A stretch of 34,673 nt of DNA from Clostridia bacterium (GTDB lineage: Bacteria > Bacillota > Clostridia > Christensenellales > Borkfalkiaceae): positions 1 to 34,673 of the forward strand of contig JAFTPQ010000010.1 in the NCBI GenBank assembly GCA_017463205.1, read 5' to 3'. The notes below the pieces were generated by a model that was given only the letters and a program-made list of their open reading frames with translations, had not been told where the DNA came from and did no database searches. A program made the translations under genes and the position numbers. This document shows positions 1-9,400 of the stretch, piece by piece (positions within the stretch are counted from its first letter, which is position 1; the number at the start of each line of letters is the position of its first letter).

Positions 1-302
<302 letters not shown>

Positions 303-311
303 GGGACAAAC

Positions 312-361
312 GGAAAACGCGGTGCAGGAAGATGAATGCAAGCGCGTTTTCCTTGCTTTTT
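312..361 (+). terminator. Rho-independent terminator after guaB
   Basis: Perfect 10-bp inverted repeat GGAAAACGCG (312-321) / CGCGTTTTCC (343-352) with a 21-nt loop, followed by a T-rich tract (353-361). It separates guaB from the downstream GMP synthase gene, so the two are probably separate or only partly read-through transcripts. Confidence 0.8.
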
Positions 362-418
362 CCACAGATAAATAAGGTTGAATGAGTTTTAATTTTTACA
401 TATGCGGAGGTAAAATAT

Positions 419-1399
419 ATGGAAAACAATGTACGGCCCGAAACAATGGCGCGTATCAATACGAAAGCGCTTGCAGACGCTTTTATTGAGGAACAAGTAG
501 CGCAGGTAAAGGCGCAGGTGGGTGATAAAAAAGTCCTTTTGGCTCTGTCGGGCGGTGTGGATTCGTCCGTTGTTGCGGCATTGCTTATTAAGGCGATCGG
601 TAAACAGTTGGTTTGCGTACACGTCAATCACGGCTTGATGCGGAAAGGCGAAAGCGAACAAGTGGTGGAAGTGTTTAAAAATCAGTTGGACGCAAATTTG
701 ATTTACGTTGACGCGACAGAACGGTTTCTTTCCTTGTTGGAAGGTGTGGAAGAACCCGAAAGAAAACGTAAGATCATCGGCGGTGAATTTATCAAAGTCT
801 TTGATGAAGAAGCAAGTAAATTGGACGGTATTTCATTCCTTGCGCAAGGGACGATTTATCCCGACATTTTGGAAAGCGACGGCGTAAAGGCGCATCACAA
901 CGTAGGCGGGTTGCCGGAAGATATGCAATTTGAGTTGGTAGAACCGTTGCGGCTTTTGTACAAAGACGAAGTGCGTATGGTGGGCAGCGCGTTGGGACTT
1001 CCCGACGGTATGGTATACCGTCAACCGTTCCCCGGTCCTGGGCTCGGCGTGCGCTGTTTGGGCGCAATCACGCGCGAGCGTTTGGAAGCAGTGCGGGAAT
1101 CGGACGCCATTTTGCGTGAAGAATTTGAAAATGCGGGGTTGGCAAGCAAAGTTTGGCAATATTTTACGGCTGTGCCCGATTTCAGATCGGTGGGGGTAAA
1201 AGACGGCAAGCGGACGTACGCATATCCCGTTATTATCCGCGCGGTGAATACGGTGGACGCTATGACGGCGACGATCGAAGAAATCCCTTACGAGTTGTTG
1301 AAGAAGATCACGGCGCGTATTACGACGGAAGTGGAAAACGTAAACCGCGTATTGTACGATTTAACGCCGAAGCCTTCGGGAACAATTGAATGGGAATGA
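419..1399 (+). CDS. guaA: GMP synthase ATP-pyrophosphatase subunit, no glutaminase domain
   Basis: 326 aa. Converts XMP plus ATP and ammonia to GMP, the last step of guanylate synthesis. The N-type ATP-PPase P-loop SGGVDSS is at residues 44-50, followed by [12 protein letters not shown], the HHNVGGLP substrate loop, [16 protein letters not shown] and the dimerisation-domain tail ending [13 protein letters not shown]. Usual bacterial GuaA has about 200 more residues at the N-terminus carrying a class I glutamine amidotransferase. Here the protein starts about 43 residues before the P-loop, so it resembles the separate subunit of two-subunit GMP synthases. The start is supported by GGAGGT at 406-411. 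The upstream gap is too short to hold the missing domain. The product is certain; the source of ammonia (separate GATase gene or free NH3) is not visible. Confidence 0.93.
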   Translation: MENNVRPETMARINTKALADAFIEEQVAQVKAQVGDKKVLLALSGGVDSSVVAALLIKAIGKQLVCVHVNHGLMRKGESEQVVEVFKNQLDANLIYVDATERFLSLLEGVEEPERKRKIIGGEFIKVFDEEASKLDGISFLAQGTIYPDILESDGVKAHHNVGGLPEDMQFELVEPLRLLYKDEVRMVGSALGLPDGMVYRQPFPGPGLGVRCLGAITRERLEAVRESDAILREEFENAGLASKVWQYFTAVPDFRSVGVKDGKRTYAYPVIIRAVNTVDAMTATIEEIPYELLKKITARITTEVENVNRVLYDLTPKPSGTIEWE

Positions 1400-1412
1400 T
1401 GAAGGGAAGTTT

Positions 1413-1452
1413 CCCCGTTATGAAATGAAGTTTTCATGGCGGGGATTTTTTT
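1413..1452 (+). terminator. Rho-independent terminator after guaA
   Basis: Hairpin with CCCCG (1413-1417) pairing CGGGG (1440-1444) and an inner ATGAAA/TTTCAT stem, followed by seven T (1446-1452). It lies 13 bp after the guaA stop. Confidence 0.85.
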
Positions 1453-1456
1453 GTGG

Positions 1457-1521
1457 GTGAAGTTTGTCTTGCGTCAAGTGAAGTTTTGTCTTGCGTCAAG
1501 TGAAGTTTTGCCTTGCGGCAA
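1457..1521 (+). repeat. Three tandem 21/22-bp repeats
   Basis: Units at 1457-1477, 1478-1499 and 1500-1521 share the core GTGAAGTTTTG followed by CTTGCGTCAA. The first lacks one T; the third has two changes that turn the core into the perfect small palindrome TTGCGGCAA. The array lies just after the guaA terminator and codes for nothing recognisable. Confidence 0.75.
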
Positions 1522-1890
1522 AGTTGAGGGAATATGAAGACGGCGATACGGTTATTCATATCGATAACGAGGGATAGATAAGGCTTGATGCAACGGAACG
1601 TTGCTGCCTGACGGCAAAGTTGTGGCTGGGATTAAAAATGAGATACACTCCACTCGCTTCGCTCGGGACGCTCGCAGGCTCGCTATTCCGTCACTCCGCT
1701 CCTTACGGTATGACAGGACGGGTAACGATACGGTTACAAGTTCCGATAAAGAAAGATAGAAAGTTAAGGTCAAGCGGAACGCTTGCGTTGGAAGTGTGAT
1801 AATTGATCTCGTACATGGTGTGTTGATTTTTAAAAATGTGCCTACCATGTATGCGTTGAAAAATTTTTTTTAAAATTACGTTTCATACAT
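1522..1890. other. Non-coding spacer with diverged duplicated segment
   Basis: No credible gene is seen. Two stretches, about 1535-1605 and 1722-1800, share an ordered series of short words (CGATACGGTTA, CGATAA, GATAGA, CGGAACG, TTGC) and look like diverged copies of one element. Between them, 1645-1715 is rich in short GC-containing words around CGCTTCGCTCGGGACGCTCG, resembling the dispersed intergenic repeats found in many clostridial genomes. Whether it recurs elsewhere in the genome cannot be told from this window. Confidence 0.4.
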
Positions 1891-1919
1891 TTGACAAATT
1901 TACAAAAAACGATTAAACT
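1891..1919 (+). promoter_or_regulatory. Promoter for the phosphate transport pair
   Basis: TTGACA (1891-1896), 17-bp spacer, TAAACT (1914-1919). The leader to the Pit start codon is then about 145 nt (1927-2071). It contains short complementary segments but no riboswitch class that I recognise. Confidence 0.6.
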
Positions 1920-2071
1920 TGTATATGTAATGTATAAGTGAGAATTCTTGCATTTTTTAAGGAATAGAATGCGGACACACTATTTCGGTAAAGCTTGGTA
2001 AAAGGCTACGCCGCAATTAATAATAATCTCCACACGGAACACTTACGAATGAGAAAGGAGCAAAATATTTT

Positions 2072-3118
2072 ATGTCTATTGTAGAGTTTTGGAATCAAAT
2101 GGCGGGAAATCCGTTATTGTTCGTAGCCGTCATATTAACGCTGGGCGTTATATTGGTAAACGGTTGGACGGATGCGCCGAACGCGATCGCAACGTGCGTG
2201 GTGACGAGATGTATGAAACCGAAAAGCGCTATACTTATGGCGGCGCTGTTTAATTTTCTCGGCGTATTCGTAATGACCAAAATCAGCAACGAGGTTGCGG
2301 TGACCATTACGAGTATGGTGAATTTCGGAGAAAATTCATCGGAAACTATCATCATAGTGCTTTGCGCAGCAATGCTTGCTATCGTTATATGGGCGACGCT
2401 TGCGTGGGTGTTCGGTATCCCGACCAGCGAAAGCCATGCGCTGATTGCCGGACTTACCGGGGGCGCTATGGCTCTTACCGGTCTTGATGCAATCGTTTGG
2501 AGCGAATGGAGCAAAGTTTTGATCGGTATCGTAATTTCCATTGTGTTGGGGTTTGGGTTGGCTTGGTTGATCGGCAAACTCATTACCAAAATTTGTTATA
2601 ATATGAACAGACCGAAAACAGAACCGTTTTTCAAGGGCGCTCAAATTATCGGTTCTGCGGGAATGGCTTTTATGCACGGTGCGCAGGACGGTCAAAAATT
2701 TATGGGGATTATTCTTCTTTGCGTATTTACGTTGCAAGGAGGCGGTTCGGTAACGACTTTTGAAATCCCGACGTGGCTTATGATTGTTTGTTCGCTCGTT
2801 ATGGCGGCAGGGACGGCGATGGGCGGTAAGAAGATCATTAAATCCGTCGGTATGGATATGGTTAAGCTTGAAAAGTATCAAGGGTTCTCTGCTGATATTG
2901 CATCTTCAATCGCTCTTGTATTTTGTTCGGTGTTTGGACTTCCCGTATCTACTACGCACGTAAAAACGACGTCTATTATGGGTGTAGGAGCTGTTAAGCG
3001 AGTATCTGCCATTAACTTTGGGGTGGTTAAAGAAATGGTTATGACGTGGATACTTACGTTCCCCGGTTGCGGACTTCTTGCGTTTATCGTAACGAAGCTG
3101 TTTCTATTCATTTTTTAA
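2072..3118 (+). CDS. pit: PiT-family inorganic phosphate permease
   Basis: 348 aa, almost wholly hydrophobic, with about ten predicted membrane segments. PiT proteins import phosphate (as metal-phosphate or with H+/Na+) across the cytoplasmic membrane. The two inverted-repeat signatures of the family are visible: GWTDAPNAIAT near residue 31 and PVSTTHVKTTSIMGVGAVKR near residue 290, joined by a cytoplasmic loop with FMHGAQDGQKFMG. An AAAGGAG ribosome site (2054-2060) supports the start. It is followed after 47 bp by a DUF47 protein, the usual genetic partner of PiT carriers. Length and motif order are normal. Transport of another oxyanion, or of sulfate as in some relatives, is less likely. 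Confidence 0.92.
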   Translation: MSIVEFWNQMAGNPLLFVAVILTLGVILVNGWTDAPNAIATCVVTRCMKPKSAILMAALFNFLGVFVMTKISNEVAVTITSMVNFGENSSETIIIVLCAAMLAIVIWATLAWVFGIPTSESHALIAGLTGGAMALTGLDAIVWSEWSKVLIGIVISIVLGFGLAWLIGKLITKICYNMNRPKTEPFFKGAQIIGSAGMAFMHGAQDGQKFMGIILLCVFTLQGGGSVTTFEIPTWLMIVCSLVMAAGTAMGGKKIIKSVGMDMVKLEKYQGFSADIASSIALVFCSVFGLPVSTTHVKTTSIMGVGAVKRVSAINFGVVKEMVMTWILTFPGCGLLAFIVTKLFLFIF

Positions 3119-3165
3119 CGCAAAATTTTTCAATTAAGTATTCATAGAAAAGGAGAAAATATAAA

Positions 3166-3786
3166 ATGGCAAAAGGCGATAAATTTTATTTTGAAAACTT
3201 TGTAGCAATTACGGAACTTTCCAAGAAAGCGGCGAATTATTTGGTGGAGTGTTTTGCAAATTACGATGCGAACAATATCGAACAAATGCTGAAAAATATG
3301 CACGAGATCGAGCATAACGCAGACGTGAAAAAACACGAAATGCGCGAAGCGCTTGCAAAAGCGTTTGTAACGCCCGTTGACCGCGAGGATTTGGATATGT
3401 TGAGCCATCAGCTTGACGACGTGGTAGACTTGATCGAAGAAGTATTGCAGAAATTCTATATGTACGATATAACGGCAATGGACGCTCCTGCAGTCGATTT
3501 TGCGAAAAATATCGTAAAATCTTGCAATATCCTTTGCGAAATTATGAACGAATTTGAAAATTTCAAGAAGTCGAAAGAAATACATTCTCTGATCGTTCAA
3601 TTGAACGACGTGGAAGAAGAATGCGACAAGCTGTACTTATCTTCTATGCGCGCGCTGACGAAAAAATCGGCAGACCTTTTGGAAACGGTTTCTTGGCGCA
3701 AAATATACGAGAGCTTGGAAGCGTGCGCGGACGCTTGCGAACACGTCAGCGAATGCGTTGGTTCGGTCATTATGAAAAATACCTAA
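3166..3786 (+). CDS. DUF47 / PhoU-like Pit accessory protein
   Basis: 206 aa, soluble and highly helical and acidic, with repeated Glu/Asp-rich helices such as HEIEHNADVKKHEM and DREDLDMLSHQLDDVVDLIEE. These match the DUF47 (TIGR00153) relatives of PhoU, which bind metal at E/D-x-x-x-D motifs and modulate the neighbouring Pit carrier. Ribosome site AAGGAG at 3150-3155. It is cotranscribed with the permease at 2072-3118 and the unit ends in a strong hairpin. Direct biochemical roles of the family are little known, so control of phosphate uptake is inferred from the conserved gene pairing. Confidence 0.9.
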   Translation: MAKGDKFYFENFVAITELSKKAANYLVECFANYDANNIEQMLKNMHEIEHNADVKKHEMREALAKAFVTPVDREDLDMLSHQLDDVVDLIEEVLQKFYMYDITAMDAPAVDFAKNIVKSCNILCEIMNEFENFKKSKEIHSLIVQLNDVEEECDKLYLSSMRALTKKSADLLETVSWRKIYESLEACADACEHVSECVGSVIMKNT

Positions 3787-3795
3787 TTTGCATGG

Positions 3796-3832
3796 AGCGT
3801 ATATGGAAGAACATATACGCTTTCCTTTTTTT
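3796..3832 (+). terminator. Rho-independent terminator after the DUF47 gene
   Basis: Perfect 10-bp inverted repeat AGCGTATATG (3796-3805) / CATATACGCT (3812-3821) with a 6-nt loop and a T-rich tail (3822-3832). Confidence 0.88.
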
Positions 3833-3843
3833 ATAACGAAATG

Positions 3844-3875
3844 CGCCCCGATGACTTTGAACGTTGTTCGGGGCG
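3844..3875. other. GC-rich hairpin without a T-tract
   Basis: CGCCCCGA (3844-3851) and TCGGGGCG (3868-3875) form an 8-bp stem with a 16-nt loop. No T-run follows on either strand, so it is not a standard intrinsic terminator. The rest of 3876-3993 is AT-rich and shows nothing recognisable. Confidence 0.4.
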
Positions 3876-3993
3876 TTGTCGTAGGAAAAAATGTAATGGC
3901 GCAGAGGAGTATTTTTTTGCGGTGGAGTACCGATGGCGCATTGAAAAAAATACAAAGTGAAAAAGAAAAGAGAAGTTTTGATACGCTGAAAAC

Positions 3994-4022
3994 TTGCCTT
4001 TTGGATTGTAATGTTGTATAAT
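3994..4022 (+). promoter_or_regulatory. Promoter for the HTH/TIM-barrel gene
   Basis: TTGCCT (3994-3999), 17-bp spacer, perfect TATAAT (4017-4022). Transcription would start near 4030, giving a leader of about 65 nt with the ribosome site AAGGAGGAG just before the ATG at 4094. Confidence 0.75.
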
Positions 4023-4093
4023 AATGGCATATTACGCGACAATATAAATACATAAATGAAAGGATATCGCGTAATCGTTTAAGGAGGAGCGTT

Positions 4094-6277
4094 ATGTTGC
4101 TGCCTATTAAAAAAGTTCCGTTACCCCAAGAAGTGTTTCCTCGGAGTTGGCAAACCGTTATTTTTCGCAATTACGGCTTGGTTTCCACGGATAAAATAGC
4201 AAAAACTTTGGAATGTGACGTGCAAATCGTTGAAGGTGAAGCAAAACGTATGGGATTGCCTGATGCGCGATCGGGCAAGCAGGGCGTTTGTTATGACGGG
4301 CGTTGGGAAAAGCGCGGATTTATTACGCTTATCCGCAATAATTGGTATTTGTTGCCCTATGAGCAATTGAAAACTTTACTCGATTACGACGACGACCGTT
4401 TGGAGTTCGTTTTGTTTAAAGAGGACTTTTTGGACGTAAAATTGGGCAATTTCAAACCCGAATGTCCGAAAGTGACCTATCAGCCGTTGACTGAGGCGGA
4501 AAAGGAACAGACGGAAAAGCTTGCCGAAGAGATAGAAAAGTATTTGCCGGCAACAACGCGCGCTTTTGAGTTTTTCGATGAAAATTCGGTGGAGGAAATT
4601 GCGTGCGAACAACAGGGGGAAACCATTCGTTTGATCCACGGGTATTTGACGCCTTGCGGGGACGCGCTGGTTGTGGACGATGAGGAATATTTGCCCGAGG
4701 GGCTTTTGCGTGAATATCAAAAGCAAGGTATCAACGGGGTTTGGATGCACGGTTTATTGTCTGCGCTGTCGCCGTATCCTTTCGATCCTACGTTAAGCGA
4801 GGAATATCCTCTGCGTAGGAAAAATTTACAAAAATTGGTGGACCGTTGCGCAAAATACGGCATAAAAGTGTATTTATATTTCAACGAGCCGCGGTTTTTG
4901 CCTGTGGATAAAATCGGCAAATATGCGCATTTGCAGGGTACGACGTGGAACGGAAAGGCGTGTTTGTGCTTTGAAAAAGAAGAAGTCCGTCAGTATTTGT
5001 ATACGGCGATGAAAGATTTGTTCAGCAACGTAAAAGGTTTGGGCGGCGTGATCACGATCACGATGAGCGAAAACCCCACGCATTGCAATTGGGCGGTGTT
5101 GGATGAAAATACGGACGTACAGCAGTGTCCGATCTGCAGCCGATTGCCTGCGTATAAATCGGCAGTGGCGGTAAACAACGTGATTGCAAAGGCGTTGCGC
5201 GACGCAGACGAAAATGCAAAAGTGCTGGCGTATTTGTGGGGCTGGACGTCGTATATGGGCTGGAAAAAAGAGGAAACACAGCAGGCGATTAGAGAATTGG
5301 ATAAAGATATCCTTGCCGTGTGCGTCAGCGAATGTGAGTTGGCGATTGAAAAGGGCGGTGTAAAAAGCAAAATCATCGATTATTCCATTTCCAACCCCGG
5401 GCCGAGTGAAATTACGAAATTTATGTTTCAAACGGCGCAGGAAGCGGGACTTCGTTGCTTGGCGAAAATTCAAACGAATAACAGTTGGGAAAATTCCGCA
5501 ATGCCGTATTTGCCCGTGTACGATTTGGTTTTGAAACATTTGCAAAATTTGAACGAATGCGGAGTCAACGAATATATGCTGACGTGGACGCTTGGCGGTT
5601 ATCCTTCGCCGATGTTGGATATGGTGGCGGAATATTCGCAAGCTCCTAATGCGTTCAATATAGAAAAATGGTACGAAAAACAGTATGGAAAAGACGCGGC
5701 GAAGACGCATGAAGCCGTGCGGTATTTCTGTAAAGGATTTGAAGAATATCCTTTCAATATCAATCCTTTGTATTACGCGCCGAAAACGATGGGATGCGCA
5801 AATTTATGGAGTTTGCAACCGCAAGAAAACAATTCGACGATGGTATGTTTTGCCTTTGACGATTATGAAACGTGGTTGGGGGATTATCCGTACGAAGTAT
5901 ACGTTTCGCAATATGAAAAATTGTTGTCTGCGTGGGAACAGGGCATAAAAACGCTTTCTCAAACGGACGATTCGCCCCTTTTAAAAGAATTGAAAATTTG
6001 CGCGGAAACGGCGTATATTCATTTCAAATCGGATTATCTGCAAACGAAATTCTCCCACCATAAACGGGAAATGGAGAAATACAAAGAGGAAATTTTTGCC
6101 ATTTTGCAAGAGGAGGAGGACATCACCAAACGGTTGCTTTCCTTTGTCGGGCTAATGCCTGCTATCGGTTTTGAAACGTCTAATCATTATTTCTATAACG
6201 ATCGCAATTTGGTGGAAAAGATTTTGCAAACGCAAATGCTGAAATGTGAGTTAAAAAAGGGAAAAGAACCGTTGTGA
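4094..6277 (+). CDS. Unclassified protein: HTH-like N-terminus plus glycosidase-like TIM barrel
   Basis: 727 aa, no signal peptide or membrane segment, so cytoplasmic. Residues about 20-56 read as a helix-turn-helix-like segment (STDKIAKTLECDV, then KRMGLP), and residues about 75-115 repeat the pattern. From about residue 205 the text resembles a (beta/alpha)8 barrel of retaining glycosidases: QGINGVWMHG, CAKYGIKVYLYFNEPRF, then ITITMSENPTHCNW with Glu326 as a candidate catalytic residue. Cys331, Cys345 and Cys348 (HCNW...CPIC) recall the CxCPxC segment of DUF4838/GH163-type or GH20-like barrels. The C-terminal 150 residues are helical. It stands alone between its own promoter and a two-way terminator. 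I cannot assign a substrate, and membership of any named GH family is a guess. Confidence 0.6.
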   Translation: MLLPIKKVPLPQEVFPRSWQTVIFRNYGLVSTDKIAKTLECDVQIVEGEAKRMGLPDARSGKQGVCYDGRWEKRGFITLIRNNWYLLPYEQLKTLLDYDDDRLEFVLFKEDFLDVKLGNFKPECPKVTYQPLTEAEKEQTEKLAEEIEKYLPATTRAFEFFDENSVEEIACEQQGETIRLIHGYLTPCGDALVVDDEEYLPEGLLREYQKQGINGVWMHGLLSALSPYPFDPTLSEEYPLRRKNLQKLVDRCAKYGIKVYLYFNEPRFLPVDKIGKYAHLQGTTWNGKACLCFEKEEVRQYLYTAMKDLFSNVKGLGGVITITMSENPTHCNWAVLDENTDVQQCPICSRLPAYKSAVAVNNVIAKALRDADENAKVLAYLWGWTSYMGWKKEETQQAIRELDKDILAVCVSECELAIEKGGVKSKIIDYSISNPGPSEITKFMFQTAQEAGLRCLAKIQTNNSWENSAMPYLPVYDLVLKHLQNLNECGVNEYMLTWTLGGYPSPMLDMVAEYSQAPNAFNIEKWYEKQYGKDAAKTHEAVRYFCKGFEEYPFNINPLYYAPKTMGCANLWSLQPQENNSTMVCFAFDDYETWLGDYPYEVYVSQYEKLLSAWEQGIKTLSQTDDSPLLKELKICAETAYIHFKSDYLQTKFSHHKREMEKYKEEIFAILQEEEDITKRLLSFVGLMPAIGFETSNHYFYNDRNLVEKILQTQMLKCELKKGKEPL

Positions 6278-6398
6278 AGCTCCCCGAAGGGATCGTTTAT
6301 ACGATTGAAAAATACAACGGGTGCAAAAGCAAATGGACGGCAATCAATACGATCGTTTTGGATCGATCAAAGTTGATTATTTACATACAAGATCAAAG

Positions 6399-6429
6399 AA
6401 AACACGGCTGCAAACGTAGCCGTGTTTTT
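6399..6429. terminator. Bidirectional terminator between convergent genes
   Basis: Perfect 11-bp stem AAAACACGGCT (6399-6409) / AGCCGTGTTTT (6418-6428) with an 8-nt loop. It has a T-run on the + strand and runs of A at its left arm that give a T-rich tail on the - strand. It serves the + gene ending at 6277 and the - gene ending at 6454. Confidence 0.88.
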
Positions 6430-6453
6430 AACTGTATAAAAGTTCTGAAAAAA

Positions 6454-9400
6454 TTATCTGCGGATACTTACGCCCATAATCCCCATGATCACTTCGTTGG
6501 CGATCGCCTCTATCTTGACACAAGCGAGTTTTTTATCGGGATCTAAACGTATTCTTTGTACGGTGGCGTGATTGTAATCGTTGAAATAGAAAATTTCATT
6601 TTCCGTTTGCAGGGCGGGGACAAGCCAATCGTCTACGTTGCTCGGATACACAAGTTTCACTCTTTCGGCGTTCCCATCTTCGTATTCAACGGTGATGCGT
6701 ACGTTTTCGACTCCCGTTTGCATAGAATTGGTGGTGCAGATAAACAAGATCGCCAATTCTTTTGCGTTGCCGTTTAAAGGAAGCGTTAAAGCAGTGGGGA
6801 AGTTGTCCCAAACGGACGCGCACGCAATATTTTCCTTTTCCGTCGGCGTGAGGAATGGAATACCCGACGGCGTGCGGATCAAACCGCCGCTTGCACGCAA
6901 CGCGCTGTCATCGATATACACTTGATTATGCCCACGATGATTCCACTCCCACGCATAGCGCCCGTTGGGAAATACGCCAATGGAATATCCTTCGGGACGG
7001 GGACTCATATATTGCCGATCGTGCAATTCCTTCATATTGCAGTTGAAAAAGTTTGTAATATCGATCGGGTGGAAAACGCCGTCGCCAAGAGGCGCTTTTT
7101 TTGTTTCCTTTTCCACTTCCACAAGTTCGTAATCGGCGGAAAGGTATGCGTCGTATTCGTTCTGTTTTACGCGGATAAACAGAGTATGTTTGCCCGCAAT
7201 ACGTTTGGTCGTTGCATAGACCGTATCGTTTACGATCTGTATATTTTCCAACGTTTCGGAAATGTCCGTTACGTCAACGATCTCTCCGCCGTAAACGCGG
7301 AATGCAACGTCGCTGCCCGCAACCGTCAATTTGGCGTACGTAAGGATCTGCAACGGGTTTGCGCCGTGTATTACGCGCAGTTGAAACCGTCCGATCTTAT
7401 CCGTTTCCACCGTCACAAAACTGTTATTGGGCGCGGGGACAATTTGATAGGGAATGGGTTCGCCGTCTAATAACATCGCTTCAACGCTGTCGGACGTCAT
7501 CGGCAATTTCAAGAGTTTTTTCTCGTTTCTGTCGCAACAGATATCAAAAATATCTTCTTTGCCGTGTTTCGTGTAATGCAAGGCAAGGTCTTTCAACGTC
7601 AAGGTTGCGTGATCCCAAGCCTCGGGGAAGTTGGGTGCGATCGTGATGAGGTCGTCGAGTGCGTTGATACGGACGCCGAACAAACCTTCCACCATAAGGC
7701 GCAGATAAGTGCCGGAAACGTCGGTGAAATCAAGATCGGCGAGGTCTGCCGTACCGCGCGAAGATTGCACGTGCGCCGCCATACCGGGGTTTCTGCCCGT
7801 AAAATAGCAATCGACCAATCCGTTTAAAATGCGGTTACCTTCTTCTTTTAAGCCCAATTTGAAATATACCAACGCGAGGTGAGCGTTTTCCGCAGGGAAG
7901 ATCCCGTAAGTGGAATATTTTTTAGGCAGCCAGTTCGAACAATAAGACAACCTGCCTTTGCGTTCGGGCGTTTCGATGCTTTTGATATGATTTTCGGTGT
8001 ATTTCAGCATCGTATACGCTTGCAGATCGTTTACGACGTCGCAATCGATCGCAAGATATGCGGTGGACAATTCGGGGGAAGGGTGAATGAGTTTGTTTCC
8101 CACCGTATCGACGGATTCGGCAATTACGCCCGCATGGGCAAGCCACAATTTTTCTTGGATGGCGTTTTTGATCTTTTCCGCGCGCCGTTCGAAAACCTCA
8201 TGCGCAACGCCGAGTTTTTTCGCGATTTTCGCCATCGCAAAGTTGGCACGATAATTATACGCGCTTGCCTGCGCGCAACCTGCGCCGTTATAGGCGTGCC
8301 CGTCCGAGATCCACGTATTTAAAAAGTTTTGATACAAGCCGTCGTTGTCGGGATCGAAGATGCGTTCTTCCCAATCGAGCATCTCGCAAAATTCATCGAA
8401 ATATTTGCGCGCCAAATCAAGATCGCTCGTCCATTCGATGTGATGGAGCATCATATCCAAAGCGCATTCTTGCATATTGTAGTACGCCATCGTTTCGCCC
8501 AAAAGGTAGGGCAGATACCCCGTACTGTTTTCAATGCTGTGGTATTGCGAAGGGCCGTCGCCTTCCCGTGGATTGCCTCCGTCAAACCAAACCCGTTCTT
8601 TTCCGTCGGCGTGTTTTATCATTTGCCCCAAATGCGCTGCCATCGTGGTTTCCACCCGATCTTTCCACCCCAAAACGGTGGGGGCGTACCAATTTCTCCA
8701 ACCCAAAAACGGGGAATGATAGCCAAACGCGCCGTGATGGAAGGAATTTTTATGGTATGACGAATCGAGTGCGATCACCGTCGGCGCGACGGTTAAATCG
8801 AGCGGATGATCGGGCGTTTTTACGCTGATACAAGCGTGTTTTGCATAGATCTGTCGTTTGATGTATCGGACGGGATCTTTCATCGCCAACCATTGATGCA
8901 ACGTTTCTTCCTCGGAATTGTGCAAAACGAGGATATATCCGTCCAACTCTTTGCCCGGTTCGATCACGGCGGAAATTTTCACGACTTGATCGTTGGGATC
9001 TTCGGGCGTACTGCTTAAAAACATACTGGGATAAGGGGCTTCCAGCGATTTGGCAGACCCCATTTGGAAATCGGCGTCAAAGCTTGTCGCAATACGCATA
9101 GAACAGCCGTTTGTATGGCGGATCGCGGCGCAGTTTTGTCCCAATTCGACGACGTTATCGACGCAATCGCTTGCGTGAAAATAACGTTTTTTCTCGTCTT
9201 TATATTCGAAACGACCGATATAATCGGTTAAACCGCCAAAACCTGCCGTAAAAATCACCCGTTGGTCGGTGCTGATCTTATAGCGCACCAAAAATCCGTC
9301 GTCGGGGAGCAAGGGATACGTTTCGATATGTACGTTGACGTCGGGAAACCAAGGGGACATTTGCGTAAGGTCGTATTCCATACAGCCGTTTTTAAATTCG

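Noticed and set aside
1457-1521. Possible CRISPR array in the 21/22-bp tandem units
   Set aside because: The units are directly adjacent with no spacers.
1552-1848. 98-aa - strand frame in the guaA-pit spacer
   Set aside because: Composition follows the GC-rich repeat words of the spacer; no ribosome site and no family resemblance.
3844-3875. Second terminator after the DUF47 gene
   Set aside because: A GC-rich stem exists, but no T-tract follows on either strand.
6274-6546. 90-aa frame with a GTG start overlapping the stop of the HTH/TIM-barrel gene
   Set aside because: It runs through a strong two-way terminator (6399-6429) and into the end of the convergent DUF4450 gene; it has no ribosome site and no recognisable motif.
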